A stretch of 64,000 nucleotides of DNA from UBA1140 sp964573285 (GCA_964573285.1 CAZNJD010000084.1:11778-75777), one strand, 5' to 3'; positions 26,612-35,406 are shown, counted from the stretch's first letter. Numbers and translations: made by a program. Notes: generated by a model from the letters alone, not told the origin.

Positions 26612-28051
26612 TTAGAGTTCTAAATCATCCGATTGGGTAGCTTTGATACTATATCGTTGAAGTAGTTCACTATCAATAGAGAGTGCTTTTTGTTTATCTA
26701 TAACTACTTTAGAACCATCATCATCTTCTAATATGATATATTTATCTTTTATATTTTTTATAAGTTTATAAAAATCTTTGAAGTTTTTAAATGTTTTTCC
26801 ATTAACCTTATCAATTTTCCAAAACCCTAAGCTATAATCACCTCTACTTAAACTTGATGCTAAAACTTTTAATAGTAATACTATCTCTTGTTTATCTTTT
26901 TTCGGAAATTTAGTAGCTCCATAACGAAGAGGTAAATTTGGCTTATGAGAAGAGACTAAAAGATTTTCTGTTAATGGCACAAAAACATAACCTCCAAGCA
27001 TATAATATGTGGGCATTTTATCATAATAAAATTTGGTCATACTAAATAACTCTTTGCTGACTTGTTGAGGTAATTTAACTTTTAATTTAACTTTTTTACC
27101 ATCTCTATAAACATCCAAAGAGACCTCATCTCCATATTGATGAATATCAATATAATATTTAAAATGAGTATATTGATTTTTTCTAAATTCAACTGTCCCA
27201 TCACTCTCTATTTTATGACCATCTATAGCTGTAATAATATCATACTGTTTTAGTACCTTTTTGAATGGTGAGTTATATAGTACATCTACAACGAGTATTC
27301 CACCTTCATTTTGAGAAAGTTTGAAATACTCTTTTTGTGTAGGATTTTCAAGTAATTCAGTATAAATTCCAAGTTGAGGAAATCCATCATATCTCCCATC
27401 TGCTACATCTTTCAAGAAGTGTTTTATAATTGGAACAGGTACCATATATCCAATATTTTGTGAACCAGGGATTTGTTGCATAACTACACCTGCTATTTTC
27501 CCATCAGATATAGCAGGTCCTCCACTATTTCCAGGATTGATAGCTGCATCAATTTGTATAGATAAAAATTTTTGACCACTATGTACATAACGATTATGCT
27601 CAATTCTTGATACGATACCAGTACTAACACTAATAGTATTTCCACCCATAGGATAACCATAGACTGTTACTTTGTCTTGGATATTTGGCAGACCATCAAA
27701 TTCCAAGGGTGTGGTATCTTTGAAAAATGTTTTATCTTTGACTTTTAGTAGTGCTAAATCAACATCATGAGAGACAAAAAGAACCTCTGCTTGATACCTT
27801 TTGGTATCACCATATTTTTTGACCTCTATAAATGTTTCATTAGCTACTACATGTGCATTTGTTAAAATTCTATTATCTGATATAATACTTCCTGAACCTG
27901 TAGAGCGTTGAGCGATACTATTCCATGGTTCGAGATAGTTTGGTTTTTTAGATACAGTATATATTTTTACAATAGAGCGATTGATACCGTTTGCATATAT
28001 GATAGAGTTAATCATTCCTAATAATATAAAAAATTTTAGAAGATTTTTCAC
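26612..28051 (-). CDS. Secreted HtrA/Deg-type serine protease with PDZ domain
   Basis: 479 residues, signal peptide about 1-20. Trypsin-like domain with the full triad: His in TNAHVV, Asp in SHDVDLALLKV, Ser in NPGNSGGPAI. After it a PDZ-like domain (GGILVVDVLYNSPFKKVLKQYDIITAIDG split across about 250-290) and a long C-terminal region of about 150 residues that resembles the second PDZ of plant-type Deg9 proteases. It should act in the periplasm in quality control or as a processing protease. It borders the caspase genes, sharing a terminator with the WD40-caspase gene, and is divergent from efp. Confidence 0.9.
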   Translation of the reverse strand: MKNLLKFFILLGMINSIIYANGINRSIVKIYTVSKKPNYLEPWNSIAQRSTGSGSIISDNRILTNAHVVANETFIEVKKYGDTKRYQAEVLFVSHDVDLALLKVKDKTFFKDTTPLEFDGLPNIQDKVTVYGYPMGGNTISVSTGIVSRIEHNRYVHSGQKFLSIQIDAAINPGNSGGPAISDGKIAGVVMQQIPGSQNIGYMVPVPIIKHFLKDVADGRYDGFPQLGIYTELLENPTQKEYFKLSQNEGGILVVDVLYNSPFKKVLKQYDIITAIDGHKIESDGTVEFRKNQYTHFKYYIDIHQYGDEVSLDVYRDGKKVKLKVKLPQQVSKELFSMTKFYYDKMPTYYMLGGYVFVPLTENLLVSSHKPNLPLRYGATKFPKKDKQEIVLLLKVLASSLSRGDYSLGFWKIDKVNGKTFKNFKDFYKLIKNIKDKYIILEDDDGSKVVIDKQKALSIDSELLQRYSIKATQSDDLEL

Positions 28052-28126
28052 TTAATACCTTTATTTTAAATTTTTATAAGTATATCAAATAAAGGTAAAC
28101 GGTTTATGAATGTAAAATTAATATGC

Positions 28127-28132
28127 TATAAT
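28127..28132 (+). promoter_or_regulatory. Promoter -10 for efp
   Basis: TATGCTATAAT gives an extended -10 with TATAAT at 28127-28132. It lies 27 bases before the ATG at 28160 and downstream of an in-frame ATG at 28106, which therefore cannot be the start. Confidence 0.55.
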
Positions 28133-28159
28133 TTCACAAAAATTTTAGGAGTTGTATTT

Positions 28160-28726
28160 ATGGCAACAATTTCAATGGGTGATTTGAAAAAAGGTGTTAG
28201 ATTAGAGTTGGATGGAAATCCATTTAGAGTAGTTGATTTTCAACATGTCAAACCAGGTAAAGGTGCTGCATTTGTAAGATGTAAGATTAAAAACCTCTCG
28301 ACAGGTAAAGTAATAGACAAAACAGTACATGCTGGTGATAAGTTTGAGACTCCAGATTTGGAACAAAAAACTATGCAGTATTTATATGATGATGGTGATA
28401 TGTTACAGTTTATGGATACTACCACTTATGACCAAATAGGTCTAACACATGAACAAGTCGGAAAAGATACATTTGATTTTATGATTGATGGTATGGAGGC
28501 TGAAATTCTGTTCCATAATGGCAAAGCCATATCTGTAGAGATTGCTCAAACAGCTATATATACAGTAGTAGAGACTCCACCAAATTTCAAAGGTGATTCA
28601 CAAGGTGGTAAAAAACCAGCAACGCTTGATAGTGGTGCAGTAGTTCAAGTTCCATTTTTTGTTTTGGAAGGTGATAAAATTAGAGTTGATACAGTAGAGG
28701 GTAAATACCTTGAAAAAGCAAAATAG
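28160..28726 (+). CDS. efp: Translation elongation factor P
   Basis: 188 residues from ATG 28160 (AGGAG at 28147-28151); the longer frame from 28106 adds 18 residues before the promoter and is rejected. Three beta-barrel domains, with the loop PGKGAAF carrying Lys34, the residue that is lysylated in EpmA-bearing bacteria, and the C-terminal GDKIRVDTVEGKYLEKAK. EF-P rescues ribosomes stalled at polyproline. The first gene of a run with a YfgM-like and BamB-like gene. Confidence 0.97.
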   Translation: MATISMGDLKKGVRLELDGNPFRVVDFQHVKPGKGAAFVRCKIKNLSTGKVIDKTVHAGDKFETPDLEQKTMQYLYDDGDMLQFMDTTTYDQIGLTHEQVGKDTFDFMIDGMEAEILFHNGKAISVEIAQTAIYTVVETPPNFKGDSQGGKKPATLDSGAVVQVPFFVLEGDKIRVDTVEGKYLEKAK

Positions 28727-28793
28727 AGAATTTTATTATATATTTTTGATATAATAATAGGTTTTTTAATTTAAATATAAATGGAGTATAAAA

Positions 28794-29372
28794 TTGAATA
28801 TTCAAGATAGTATTAATGAAGTAAAAAAAGAGTTTACTGGTGATGAACAGATGTTAGCATCTGCTTTTAAATTAGAGAAATTTTATAAAAAGAATAAAAT
28901 AGCAATTTTTGCAGTTATTGGACTGTTGGTAGTTTTTTTTAGTGCCAAAGTAGTTATGGGAGCTATAGAAGATAGCCGACTAAATAGTGCAAATGATGCT
29001 TATTTAGCATTACAAAAAGATGCGAAAAATGTTCAAGCAGTAGAGACATTAAAAAGTAAAAATCCTAAATTATTTGAATTATATAGTTATAAACAAGCTG
29101 TAGAAAATAGAGATATAAAAACATTAAAGACTCTTAGTTCAAGTAAAAATGAGTTTATATCTGATATGAGTAGTTATCATTTATCTCTTTTAGAAGGAAA
29201 AGTAGTTAATTCAAAGCTATATAAAGATTTTGCTTTGGTAGATAATGCTGCTATCTATATCAAAGATGGAAATATGGAAGAAGCCAAAAATCAATTAGCA
29301 CTTATTGATGAGAAATCACCAGTATATAATATCTCTGAAATTATAAAACACTATACTATTAAAGGTAAATAA
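28794..29372 (+). CDS. YfgM-like membrane protein
   Basis: 192 residues from a TTG start with GGAG at 28783-28786, 7 bases ahead. One membrane helix at about 35-57 near the N-terminus, then a helical periplasmic part (TPR-like spacing of Ala/Leu) with LYKDFALVDNAAIYIKDGNMEEAKNQL split in the C-terminal half. The short cytoplasmic N-terminus, single helix and helical rest match E. coli YfgM, a SecYEG-associated chaperone factor. The next gene is a BamB-like lipoprotein, and yfgM-bamB is the same order as in E. coli. Weak sequence match, good context. Confidence 0.6.
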   Translation: MNIQDSINEVKKEFTGDEQMLASAFKLEKFYKKNKIAIFAVIGLLVVFFSAKVVMGAIEDSRLNSANDAYLALQKDAKNVQAVETLKSKNPKLFELYSYKQAVENRDIKTLKTLSSSKNEFISDMSSYHLSLLEGKVVNSKLYKDFALVDNAAIYIKDGNMEEAKNQLALIDEKSPVYNISEIIKHYTIKGK

Positions 29373-30370
29373 TGAGTAGTAAATCTTTACTTCTAGGTTG
29401 GCTAATAGCACTCTTTTTTACTGCTTGTGGTTCAAAACAGTACTATACACCAAAAAATATAAGTAGTGGTGTATCTACTACTTCTAGTGAAGAAATAGTA
29501 AATTTCAATAGAGTAGGTGCAACGCTAGAGAATGGTAGAGTTTTGACTCGACGAGGTGAATTGAAGTTAAAGCTAAAAGATGGATATAAATTTATAAATA
29601 GTAATTCAAAGGGTGTGATAATATCTAACAAAGATGGTAAATGTATAGTTATGAAAAATGGAAAAACTCAAGCTATCAAATTTCCAAAAGAGTTAATTGC
29701 AGGTACTATTATTGATAGTAGTTTGATATATATACTTAGAGATAATAGTTTTGGTATTTATGATTTATCTCAGAAATCTATTGTCTATAATGAAAAAGGA
29801 GAAAAAGTTTTTAGTATAGACACTAGAGTTACAAATCCAATTCAAGTTGAAAAGCTAGTAGTTGTACCTCTATTAAATGGTAAATTGATTGTATTAGATT
29901 TTAAAGCACACAAAATTATCAAAGAGATATTGATAAGTACGGAAAGTAGTTTAAATAATATTATATTCTTAGAACGATTTAAAGATACACTAATTGCAGC
30001 TACACCATATAAAGTAGTAAGTATAAATAATCAAGGGAGACGAGAGTTCAAACGAGATATATCAGAAATTATAATAGATGATAACTTTATATTTATATTT
30101 TCCAAAGATGGTAAAATATCAAAATTAGATAGAACACTAACTGTACAAGATGAAAAAAAGTTTAAGTTTGCTCATTTCTCTGTATCTACTATATATAAAG
30201 ATAAAGTTTATGCACTAGATAAACAAGGTTATTTAATTGTTACTAATAAAGATTTCACAAAACAAAAAGTATATGAATTTCCAGAAGTTGATGGATACTC
30301 TTTTGTGTCAGGTGGATATATCTATTATGATGGAGAGAAGATTGATTTGAATAGTTTAAATTATGAATAA
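29372..30370 (+). CDS. BamB-like beta-propeller lipoprotein
   Basis: 332 residues. Lipobox FFTAC (Cys19). The rest is a string of beta blades (GVIISNKDGKCIVM, SLIYILRDNSFGIYDL, VVVPLLNGKLIVLDF, DTLIAATPYKVVSI, FIFIFSKDGKISKLD, DKVYALDKQGYLIV), typical of a PQQ-like/BamB propeller. BamB is the accessory lipoprotein of the outer-membrane barrel assembly machine. Start ATG overlaps the previous stop by 1 base (TAATG). Family membership is inferred from blade pattern and the YfgM-like neighbour. Confidence 0.65.
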   Translation: MSSKSLLLGWLIALFFTACGSKQYYTPKNISSGVSTTSSEEIVNFNRVGATLENGRVLTRRGELKLKLKDGYKFINSNSKGVIISNKDGKCIVMKNGKTQAIKFPKELIAGTIIDSSLIYILRDNSFGIYDLSQKSIVYNEKGEKVFSIDTRVTNPIQVEKLVVVPLLNGKLIVLDFKAHKIIKEILISTESSLNNIIFLERFKDTLIAATPYKVVSINNQGRREFKRDISEIIIDDNFIFIFSKDGKISKLDRTLTVQDEKKFKFAHFSVSTIYKDKVYALDKQGYLIVTNKDFTKQKVYEFPEVDGYSFVSGGYIYYDGEKIDLNSLNYE

Positions 30371-30379
30371 CATCTTTTA

Positions 30380-30706
30380 ATGATAGATATAGTCCACAAA
30401 CTACAATTTGAGAAACTGCTATTTAAATCTCTAAAACCTATCTCTCCTAGAGAATTAGGAAGTCGTAAAAAGATATATATATATTTAGGAGTTGACCTAA
30501 AAAGATATTATAGTTGTATTATTCATATAAATAAGAAGAGTCCAATATTACAAAAAGAGACCAAAGAGTTAATAGAGCTTCATAAAAAGTTAGAAGAGTA
30601 TAATGATAGTGTAATCAAAAGAAAATACATCTACATCCAAGCACCTCTATGTTCTAAAGCTAAAGCTTTATTTGAAAAAGAGGATTGGATTGTTTGGATT
30701 GATTAA
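30380..30706 (+). CDS. Small conserved-type protein of unknown function
   Basis: 108 residues, no signal or membrane helix. Basic and Lys-rich with two beta-strand-like parts (KKIYIYLGVDLKRYYSCIIHI and YIYIQAPLCSKAKALFEKEDWIVWID split at strands) and a Lys/Glu helix between. It follows the BamB-like gene by 9 bases on the same strand and overlaps the convergent rlpA end by 4 bases. I do not recognise the family. Confidence 0.6.
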   Translation: MIDIVHKLQFEKLLFKSLKPISPRELGSRKKIYIYLGVDLKRYYSCIIHINKKSPILQKETKELIELHKKLEEYNDSVIKRKYIYIQAPLCSKAKALFEKEDWIVWID

Positions 30707-31404
30707 GAAACTACATAAGCACCATTAAATTTTTTGGATTTTAAAAGCTTATTTGCTTCCCATCTGTTACATTGTACTATTACTTTATAAGCTGTTTTCT
30801 TTCTTTTAGGTATATATTTCTTGACTATCTTAGCATTTTTTAGTTTATGTTTCTTTCTATAATTATACGCATATTTTTTATCAAAAAAAGATGCTATTTG
30901 TACATTATATATCTTTTCATATTTAGGTTTGTGTATCTTTTTGTATTTTTTACCTCTTTTGTGACTAGATGAGAGAACTTCTATTTTGACTCTACCTACA
31001 CCTTTATGGGTTAAACCAATTTTCTTAGCTGCTCCATATGATAGGTCAATATCTCTTGAACGATAAAAGGGTCCTCTATCATTTACTCTAACTCTTACAG
31101 ATTTGTGATTTGCTAGATTTGTAACTTTTAGTATGGTATTTAGAGCATAAGTTCGATGTGCTGCTGTCATACTATACATATTGTATCTCTCTCCTGATGC
31201 AGTTAATCGTCTATGAAACTGTTTACCATACCAACTTGCTTTACCTATTTTAACAACTCCTTTGGAAACATATCGTGGATAATATTTTATCCCTCTATCC
31301 ATATATGCCAAGATATTTCGGTCTTGTGCAGTTGAGTATGTTACAAAGATAGATAAGCTAAATATAGCTATCAAAAGTCTTTTCATAATATTATTTAACA
31401 TCAT
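30703..31404 (-). CDS. rlpA: RlpA-like septal ring protein (DPBB plus SPOR-like)
   Basis: 233 residues, signal about 1-26. Double-psi beta-barrel domain: GKASWYGKQFHRRLTASGERYN, MTAAHRTYALNTILKVTNL, VRVNDRGPF, and SYGAAKKIGL, including the His and Asp used by RlpA lytic transglycosylases on naked glycan. A short C-terminal basic part (KIYNVQIASFFDKKYAYNY ... AYKVIVQC) fits a SPOR domain that binds denuded septal glycan. ATGs at 31404 and 31386 are both possible; the later gives a cleaner signal. Divergent from htpG. Confidence 0.88.
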   Translation of the reverse strand: MMLNNIMKRLLIAIFSLSIFVTYSTAQDRNILAYMDRGIKYYPRYVSKGVVKIGKASWYGKQFHRRLTASGERYNMYSMTAAHRTYALNTILKVTNLANHKSVRVRVNDRGPFYRSRDIDLSYGAAKKIGLTHKGVGRVKIEVLSSSHKRGKKYKKIHKPKYEKIYNVQIASFFDKKYAYNYRKKHKLKNAKIVKKYIPKRKKTAYKVIVQCNRWEANKLLKSKKFNGAYVVS

Positions 31405-31517
31405 GCAATAGAAACTCCTATTTTAAAATAAAAACAAAATTATAGCATTTTAAACTGTTAAAAAAGAATAAATTGTGATTTTCTTTTTCATTTTTAAAAA
31501 AGTGTGAAGTATAGTCA

Positions 31518-31536
31518 TTTAGTCAGTATGACTAAA
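31518..31536. promoter_or_regulatory. Palindromic operator candidate upstream of htpG
   Basis: TTTAGTCA (31518-31525), three bases, TGACTAAA (31529-31536) is a perfect 8-bp inverted repeat. Two more TAGTCA/TGACTA hexamers lie at 31512-31517 and 31552-31557, so four half sites sit in 46 bases between rlpA and htpG. It does not match CIRCE (HrcA) or HAIR (HspR) boxes. Probably a transcription-factor site; factor unknown. Confidence 0.55.
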
Positions 31537-31582
31537 CTTTAGTGATAAAAATGACTAAAACTACTTGAAAAATAATTAAAAA

Positions 31583-31588
31583 TATACT
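31583..31588 (+). promoter_or_regulatory. Promoter -10 (TATACT) for htpG
   Basis: TATACT 38 bases before the htpG ATG, just downstream of the repeated TGACTA half sites. A TTGAAA at 31565-31570 is too close for a normal -35. Confidence 0.4.
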
Positions 31589-31625
31589 ACAATTGCAAAA
31601 AAATTATATATAAGGATTATATACG

Positions 31626-33488
31626 ATGGCAAAACATCAGTTTCAAACAGAGATAGGTCAACTCTTAAAATTAATGACACATTCACTTTATTCAAATAAA
31701 GAGATATTTATAAGAGAGTTAATTTCAAACTCTAGTGATGCAATTGATAAATTTAACTATATACAACTAACAGATGATAAATTCAAAGAAGATAATTGGA
31801 CAGGTAAAATCGATGTAAATTTAGATGAGGAGGATGGAACTTTAACTATTGGTGATAATGGTTTAGGTATGAATGAAGATGATTTAATTAATCATTTGGG
31901 AACTATTGCAAAATCTGGTACTAAATCTTTTATAGAATCTCTAACAGGTGATGCTAAAAAAGATAGTAACTTGATTGGTCAGTTTGGTGTAGGTTTTTAT
32001 TCTGTATTTATGGTAGCTAGTAGGGTAGATGTAATTACCAAAAAAGCTGGTGAAAGTCAAGCTTATATGTTTAGTACAGATGGTACTGGTGAGTTTGAGA
32101 TTAAACCAGTAACCAAAGAAGAGCATGGAACAGTTGTTTATATTAAGCTAAAAGATGAAGAAAAAGAGTTCTTGGCAAAATATAGAGTTCAAGAGGTTAT
32201 CAAAAAATACTCTAATCATATTGCATATCCTATTATGATACATTTTACTGAAGATGAGACTACAGGTGAAGGTGATGATGCAGTAACCAAAAAGGTTAAA
32301 AAATCAGAACAAGCTAATGCGGCAACTGCACTTTGGACATTACCTAAATCATCTTTGAAAAAAGAGGATTATTGGGAATTTTATAAATCATTAGCTCATG
32401 GTGATAATGAACCATTGACCTATTTGCATAATAAAGTAGAGGGTGCTAATGAGTTTACAACACTTTTCTATATCCCAAAAACTGCACCTATGGATTTATA
32501 TAGAGCAGACTATCAAAGTGGTGTGAAGCTTTATGTCAAAAGAGTATTTATTACAGATGATGATAAAGAGCTATTGCCTACATATTTGAGATTTATAAAA
32601 GGTATTATAGATAGTGAGGATTTACCTTTAAATGTGAGCCGTGAGATTTTGCAAGAGAATAGAATTTTGGCAAATATCAAACAGCACTCAACCAAGAAAA
32701 TCTTACAAGCTATCAAAAAGTTAAAAGATGATGATGCTAAAATTTTTACAGAACAGTATAACAAAGTTATTAAAGAGGGTATCTTCCAAGACTATACAAA
32801 CAAAGAGTTGCTATTAGAAATAGTAAGATATAAATCTTCTACAGAAGAGGGAATGATTGGACTTGATGATTACATCTCTCGTGGAGATAGTGAGAAAAAA
32901 GAGATATATTATATCATTGGTGAAGATGAGAAAGTACTTAAAAACTCACCACTACTAGAAGCTTATAAAAAAGCTAATATTGAAGTATTGATTTTAGATG
33001 ATAAAGAGATAGATGAGATAGTTACCCCTGCTATTGGAATATTCAAAGAGTGGGCATTAAAAGATATTACAACTATAGATGCACCCGATAATAAGACAGA
33101 AGAAGAGAAAGAGGTAATCAGCAAAGAGTTCAAATCTCTAACTGATAAAATAAAAGAGGTTTTGGGTGAAGAGGTAAAAGAGGTTAAAACAACTTCAAGA
33201 TTAACTTCAAGTCCATCATGTGTAGTCAAAGATGCCAACGACCCAATGGCAGGAATGGCTCAAATGTTCGCACAAATGGGACAGCCAATTCCAGAGACAC
33301 CACTTATCTTGGAGATAAATCCTGAACATGTTATGATTCAAAAGCTTGATAAGTTAGAGAACCAAGATATTTTTGCTGATATGGCTTGGATATTACTTGA
33401 TAGTGCAAAACTTTCAGAAGGATTAGAGCCTAAAGATAAATCTGCATTTGCAAATAGAGTATCTAAAATAGCTACACAAGCACTATAA
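31626..33488 (+). CDS. htpG: Molecular chaperone HtpG (Hsp90)
   Basis: 620 residues, usual length. N-terminal GHKL ATPase: ELISNSSDAIDKF, DNGLGMN, GTIAKSGTKSF, GQFGVGFYS; middle domain LYVKRVFI and LPLNVSREILQENR; C-terminal dimer domain with a Met-rich segment (DPMAGMAQMFAQMGQPIPET). HtpG is an ATP-driven cytosolic chaperone for client proteins under stress. Single transcription unit, divergent from rlpA, with a palindromic operator candidate upstream. Confidence 0.97.
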   Translation: MAKHQFQTEIGQLLKLMTHSLYSNKEIFIRELISNSSDAIDKFNYIQLTDDKFKEDNWTGKIDVNLDEEDGTLTIGDNGLGMNEDDLINHLGTIAKSGTKSFIESLTGDAKKDSNLIGQFGVGFYSVFMVASRVDVITKKAGESQAYMFSTDGTGEFEIKPVTKEEHGTVVYIKLKDEEKEFLAKYRVQEVIKKYSNHIAYPIMIHFTEDETTGEGDDAVTKKVKKSEQANAATALWTLPKSSLKKEDYWEFYKSLAHGDNEPLTYLHNKVEGANEFTTLFYIPKTAPMDLYRADYQSGVKLYVKRVFITDDDKELLPTYLRFIKGIIDSEDLPLNVSREILQENRILANIKQHSTKKILQAIKKLKDDDAKIFTEQYNKVIKEGIFQDYTNKELLLEIVRYKSSTEEGMIGLDDYISRGDSEKKEIYYIIGEDEKVLKNSPLLEAYKKANIEVLILDDKEIDEIVTPAIGIFKEWALKDITTIDAPDNKTEEEKEVISKEFKSLTDKIKEVLGEEVKEVKTTSRLTSSPSCVVKDANDPMAGMAQMFAQMGQPIPETPLILEINPEHVMIQKLDKLENQDIFADMAWILLDSAKLSEGLEPKDKSAFANRVSKIATQAL

Positions 33489-33498
33489 ACTATTTTTC

Positions 33499-33516
33499 GT
33501 GGACTAGAAAGTCCAC
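33499..33516 (+). terminator. Hairpin after htpG
   Basis: Perfect 7-bp stem (GTGGACT, loop AGAA, AGTCCAC) 11 bases after the htpG stop, followed shortly by ACTAAAAAAGG. It separates htpG from the UPF0323 gene, as a terminator or a partial attenuator. Confidence 0.5.
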
Positions 33517-33533
33517 ACTAAAAAAGGAAAAGA

Positions 33534-34187
33534 ATGAATAAACATATTAAAAAGATTTCAAATGCTACAATTATTGGTAGCATGGGTGTGTTGATTTTAT
33601 CAACAATGCAAGGTTGTGGAGATGCACCACAAGACAATAAAGCGGCAGAACAGTCAGTGTCGGCCATTAAAAAAGAGGGTGCAACTGTTACTATTCAAGA
33701 GTTTCTTAATAAAGATACAAATAAGAGTACATATAAAATTATAGATGAAGTTCCAAGCGTATCGACAAGAGTTATTCTCAAAGATGTAAATGGTACAGAG
33801 AGAATTCTTAGCCAAGCAGAGATAGATAAACTAGTAAAAGAAGAGGAAGCAAAAGTAGATGCAGGTACTTCTGATTTGACTAAAAAACCTGAAGAGGTAA
33901 AAGATAGTGGTGGATTGGGATTAGCTGGAACTCTAATGGCAAGTATGGCAGCAGGTATGGTTGGTGCAGCACTTATGAATAAACTCTCAAATAATCAAAA
34001 TTATCAACAAAATAGAAGAACAAGTTACCGTTCACCAAGTACATATTCTCGTTCTCAAAGTAGTTTTAGTAAAGCAAGAGCAACAAATTCGGCAATAGGG
34101 AAAAGAGCTACAAGCTCCTCATCAACTCGTAGTTCGGGTTTTGGTAGAGCTAGAAGTTCAAGTAGTCGTTCAAGTTTTGGTGGTTAA
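33534..34187 (+). CDS. UPF0323 family lipoprotein
   Basis: 217 residues. Lipobox STMQGC (Cys28). An acidic middle part (RVILKDVNGTERILSQAEID) is followed by a Gly/Ala hydrophobic stretch (about 128-150) and a long Ser/Arg-rich tail (SRSQSSFSKARA ... RSSFGG), the layout of the UPF0323 lipoproteins of Campylobacter and Helicobacter. Function unknown. The next gene, 3 bases on, is a glutathionylspermidine-synthase-like enzyme, the same pair of gene types as E. coli ygiB-ygiC. Confidence 0.85.
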   Translation: MNKHIKKISNATIIGSMGVLILSTMQGCGDAPQDNKAAEQSVSAIKKEGATVTIQEFLNKDTNKSTYKIIDEVPSVSTRVILKDVNGTERILSQAEIDKLVKEEEAKVDAGTSDLTKKPEEVKDSGGLGLAGTLMASMAAGMVGAALMNKLSNNQNYQQNRRTSYRSPSTYSRSQSSFSKARATNSAIGKRATSSSSTRSSGFGRARSSSSRSSFGG

Positions 34188-34190
34188 TAT

Positions 34191-35372
34191 ATGAAGTTAA
34201 CACCTATAAAAGTTCCTAATAATAAATTTTTGGAACAGATTGGATTTTTTTGGCATACAGACCCTGATGAAACTGCATATGTAGCATCAGAAATTGTAGA
34301 TATAACACCAAACGAAGCAGATGCTTATTATGAAGCTGTAAATGAACTCTATGAGATGTTTGTAGAAGCAGGTGAATATGTTATTGAGAATGATTTATTA
34401 CATGAGATTGGAATACCATTTAATCTAATTGATGCAGTCAAAATGAGTTGGGATAATGATGTTAATTGGCACTTATATGGACGATTTGATTTAGCAGGTG
34501 GAGTTGATGGTAAACCTATTAAATTAATAGAGTTCAATGCAGATACTCCAACAGCACTATTTGAGACAGCTATATTACAATGGGCAATACTCAAATATAA
34601 TAATATGGAAGAGACGCATCAATTTAATGATGTATATGAAGCTATTAGAGATAATTTCAAAAGAGTTATAGTCTTAGATGGTGATATAAATGATTTTGAG
34701 CAAAATTATGAGGGTTGGAAGATACTTTTTTCATCAGTAAAAGATAATGAAGAGGAAGAGAGTACTGTTAAACTTCTTCAAACTATAGCCGAAGATGCAG
34801 GATTTATAACAGAGTTTGCATATATGGAAGATGTAGAGTTTGATGCAAATGAGGGAGTATTCTATAATAATATTAACTATGAATACTGGTTCAAACTATT
34901 TCCATGGGAAGATATAGCCATAGAAGAGAGTGATTTAGCTAGATTGATGACTCAAATTATGGATAATCAAAAAGCAATTTTCCTTAATCCTGCTTATACT
35001 TTGATGTTTCAATCAAAAGCATTTATGAAAATATTATGGGATTTATATCCAAATCATCCTCTACTGCTAGAGACCTCTTTTGAACCATTAAAAGGCATAG
35101 CACAAGTAGAGAAAAAGATATTTGGACGAGAAGGTGCAAATACTATTATTGTAGATAAAAATGAGAAGATAATAGAAGAGCGAGATGGTGAATATGGTGA
35201 ATTTCCATCAATATTCCAAGAGTATGTTGAACTACCAAAAGATAGTAAAGGTGATAGCTACCAAGCAGGAGTATTTTTTGCTTATGAGGGTTGTGGACTT
35301 GGATTTAGACGAGGTGGTTTGATATTAGATAACTATTCTAAGTTTGTAGGGCATAGAGTGGTTGTTGATTAA
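34191..35372 (+). CDS. Glutathionylspermidine synthase-like ATP-grasp protein
   Basis: 393 residues, the length of YgiC/YjfC, i.e. the synthetase part without the amidase domain. Early FFWHTDPDETAYVASE, the family element YGRFDLAGG and IKLIEFNADTPTALFE, a later WEDIAIEESDLARLM, and C-terminal ETSFEPLKG, KIFGREGANT and QAGVFFAYEGCGLGFRRGG. Such ATP-grasp enzymes join an amine to a peptide carboxylate. The true substrate in YgiC-type proteins is unknown; spermidine conjugation should not be assumed. Probably works with the adjacent lipoprotein. Confidence 0.88.
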   Translation: MKLTPIKVPNNKFLEQIGFFWHTDPDETAYVASEIVDITPNEADAYYEAVNELYEMFVEAGEYVIENDLLHEIGIPFNLIDAVKMSWDNDVNWHLYGRFDLAGGVDGKPIKLIEFNADTPTALFETAILQWAILKYNNMEETHQFNDVYEAIRDNFKRVIVLDGDINDFEQNYEGWKILFSSVKDNEEEESTVKLLQTIAEDAGFITEFAYMEDVEFDANEGVFYNNINYEYWFKLFPWEDIAIEESDLARLMTQIMDNQKAIFLNPAYTLMFQSKAFMKILWDLYPNHPLLLETSFEPLKGIAQVEKKIFGREGANTIIVDKNEKIIEERDGEYGEFPSIFQEYVELPKDSKGDSYQAGVFFAYEGCGLGFRRGGLILDNYSKFVGHRVVVD

Positions 35373-35386
35373 ATATATATTTAGTT

Positions 35387-35406
35387 GGGATAGTTTTAAC
35401 TATCCC
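35387..35406. terminator. Bidirectional terminator
   Basis: Perfect 9-bp inverted repeat (GGGATAGTT 35387-35395 and AACTATCCC 35398-35406) between the convergent ATP-grasp gene and the PTS gene, overlapping the latter's stop codon at 35396-35398. T-rich and A-rich flanks fit termination both ways. Confidence 0.65.

Noticed and set aside
28106..28159. Upstream in-frame start for efp
   Set aside because: It precedes the -10 box at 28127-28132, and EF-P homologues start at the ATG at 28160 with AGGAG before it.
34349..34594. Minus-strand open frame inside the ATP-grasp gene
   Set aside because: Shadow of a well-supported gene with no start signals.
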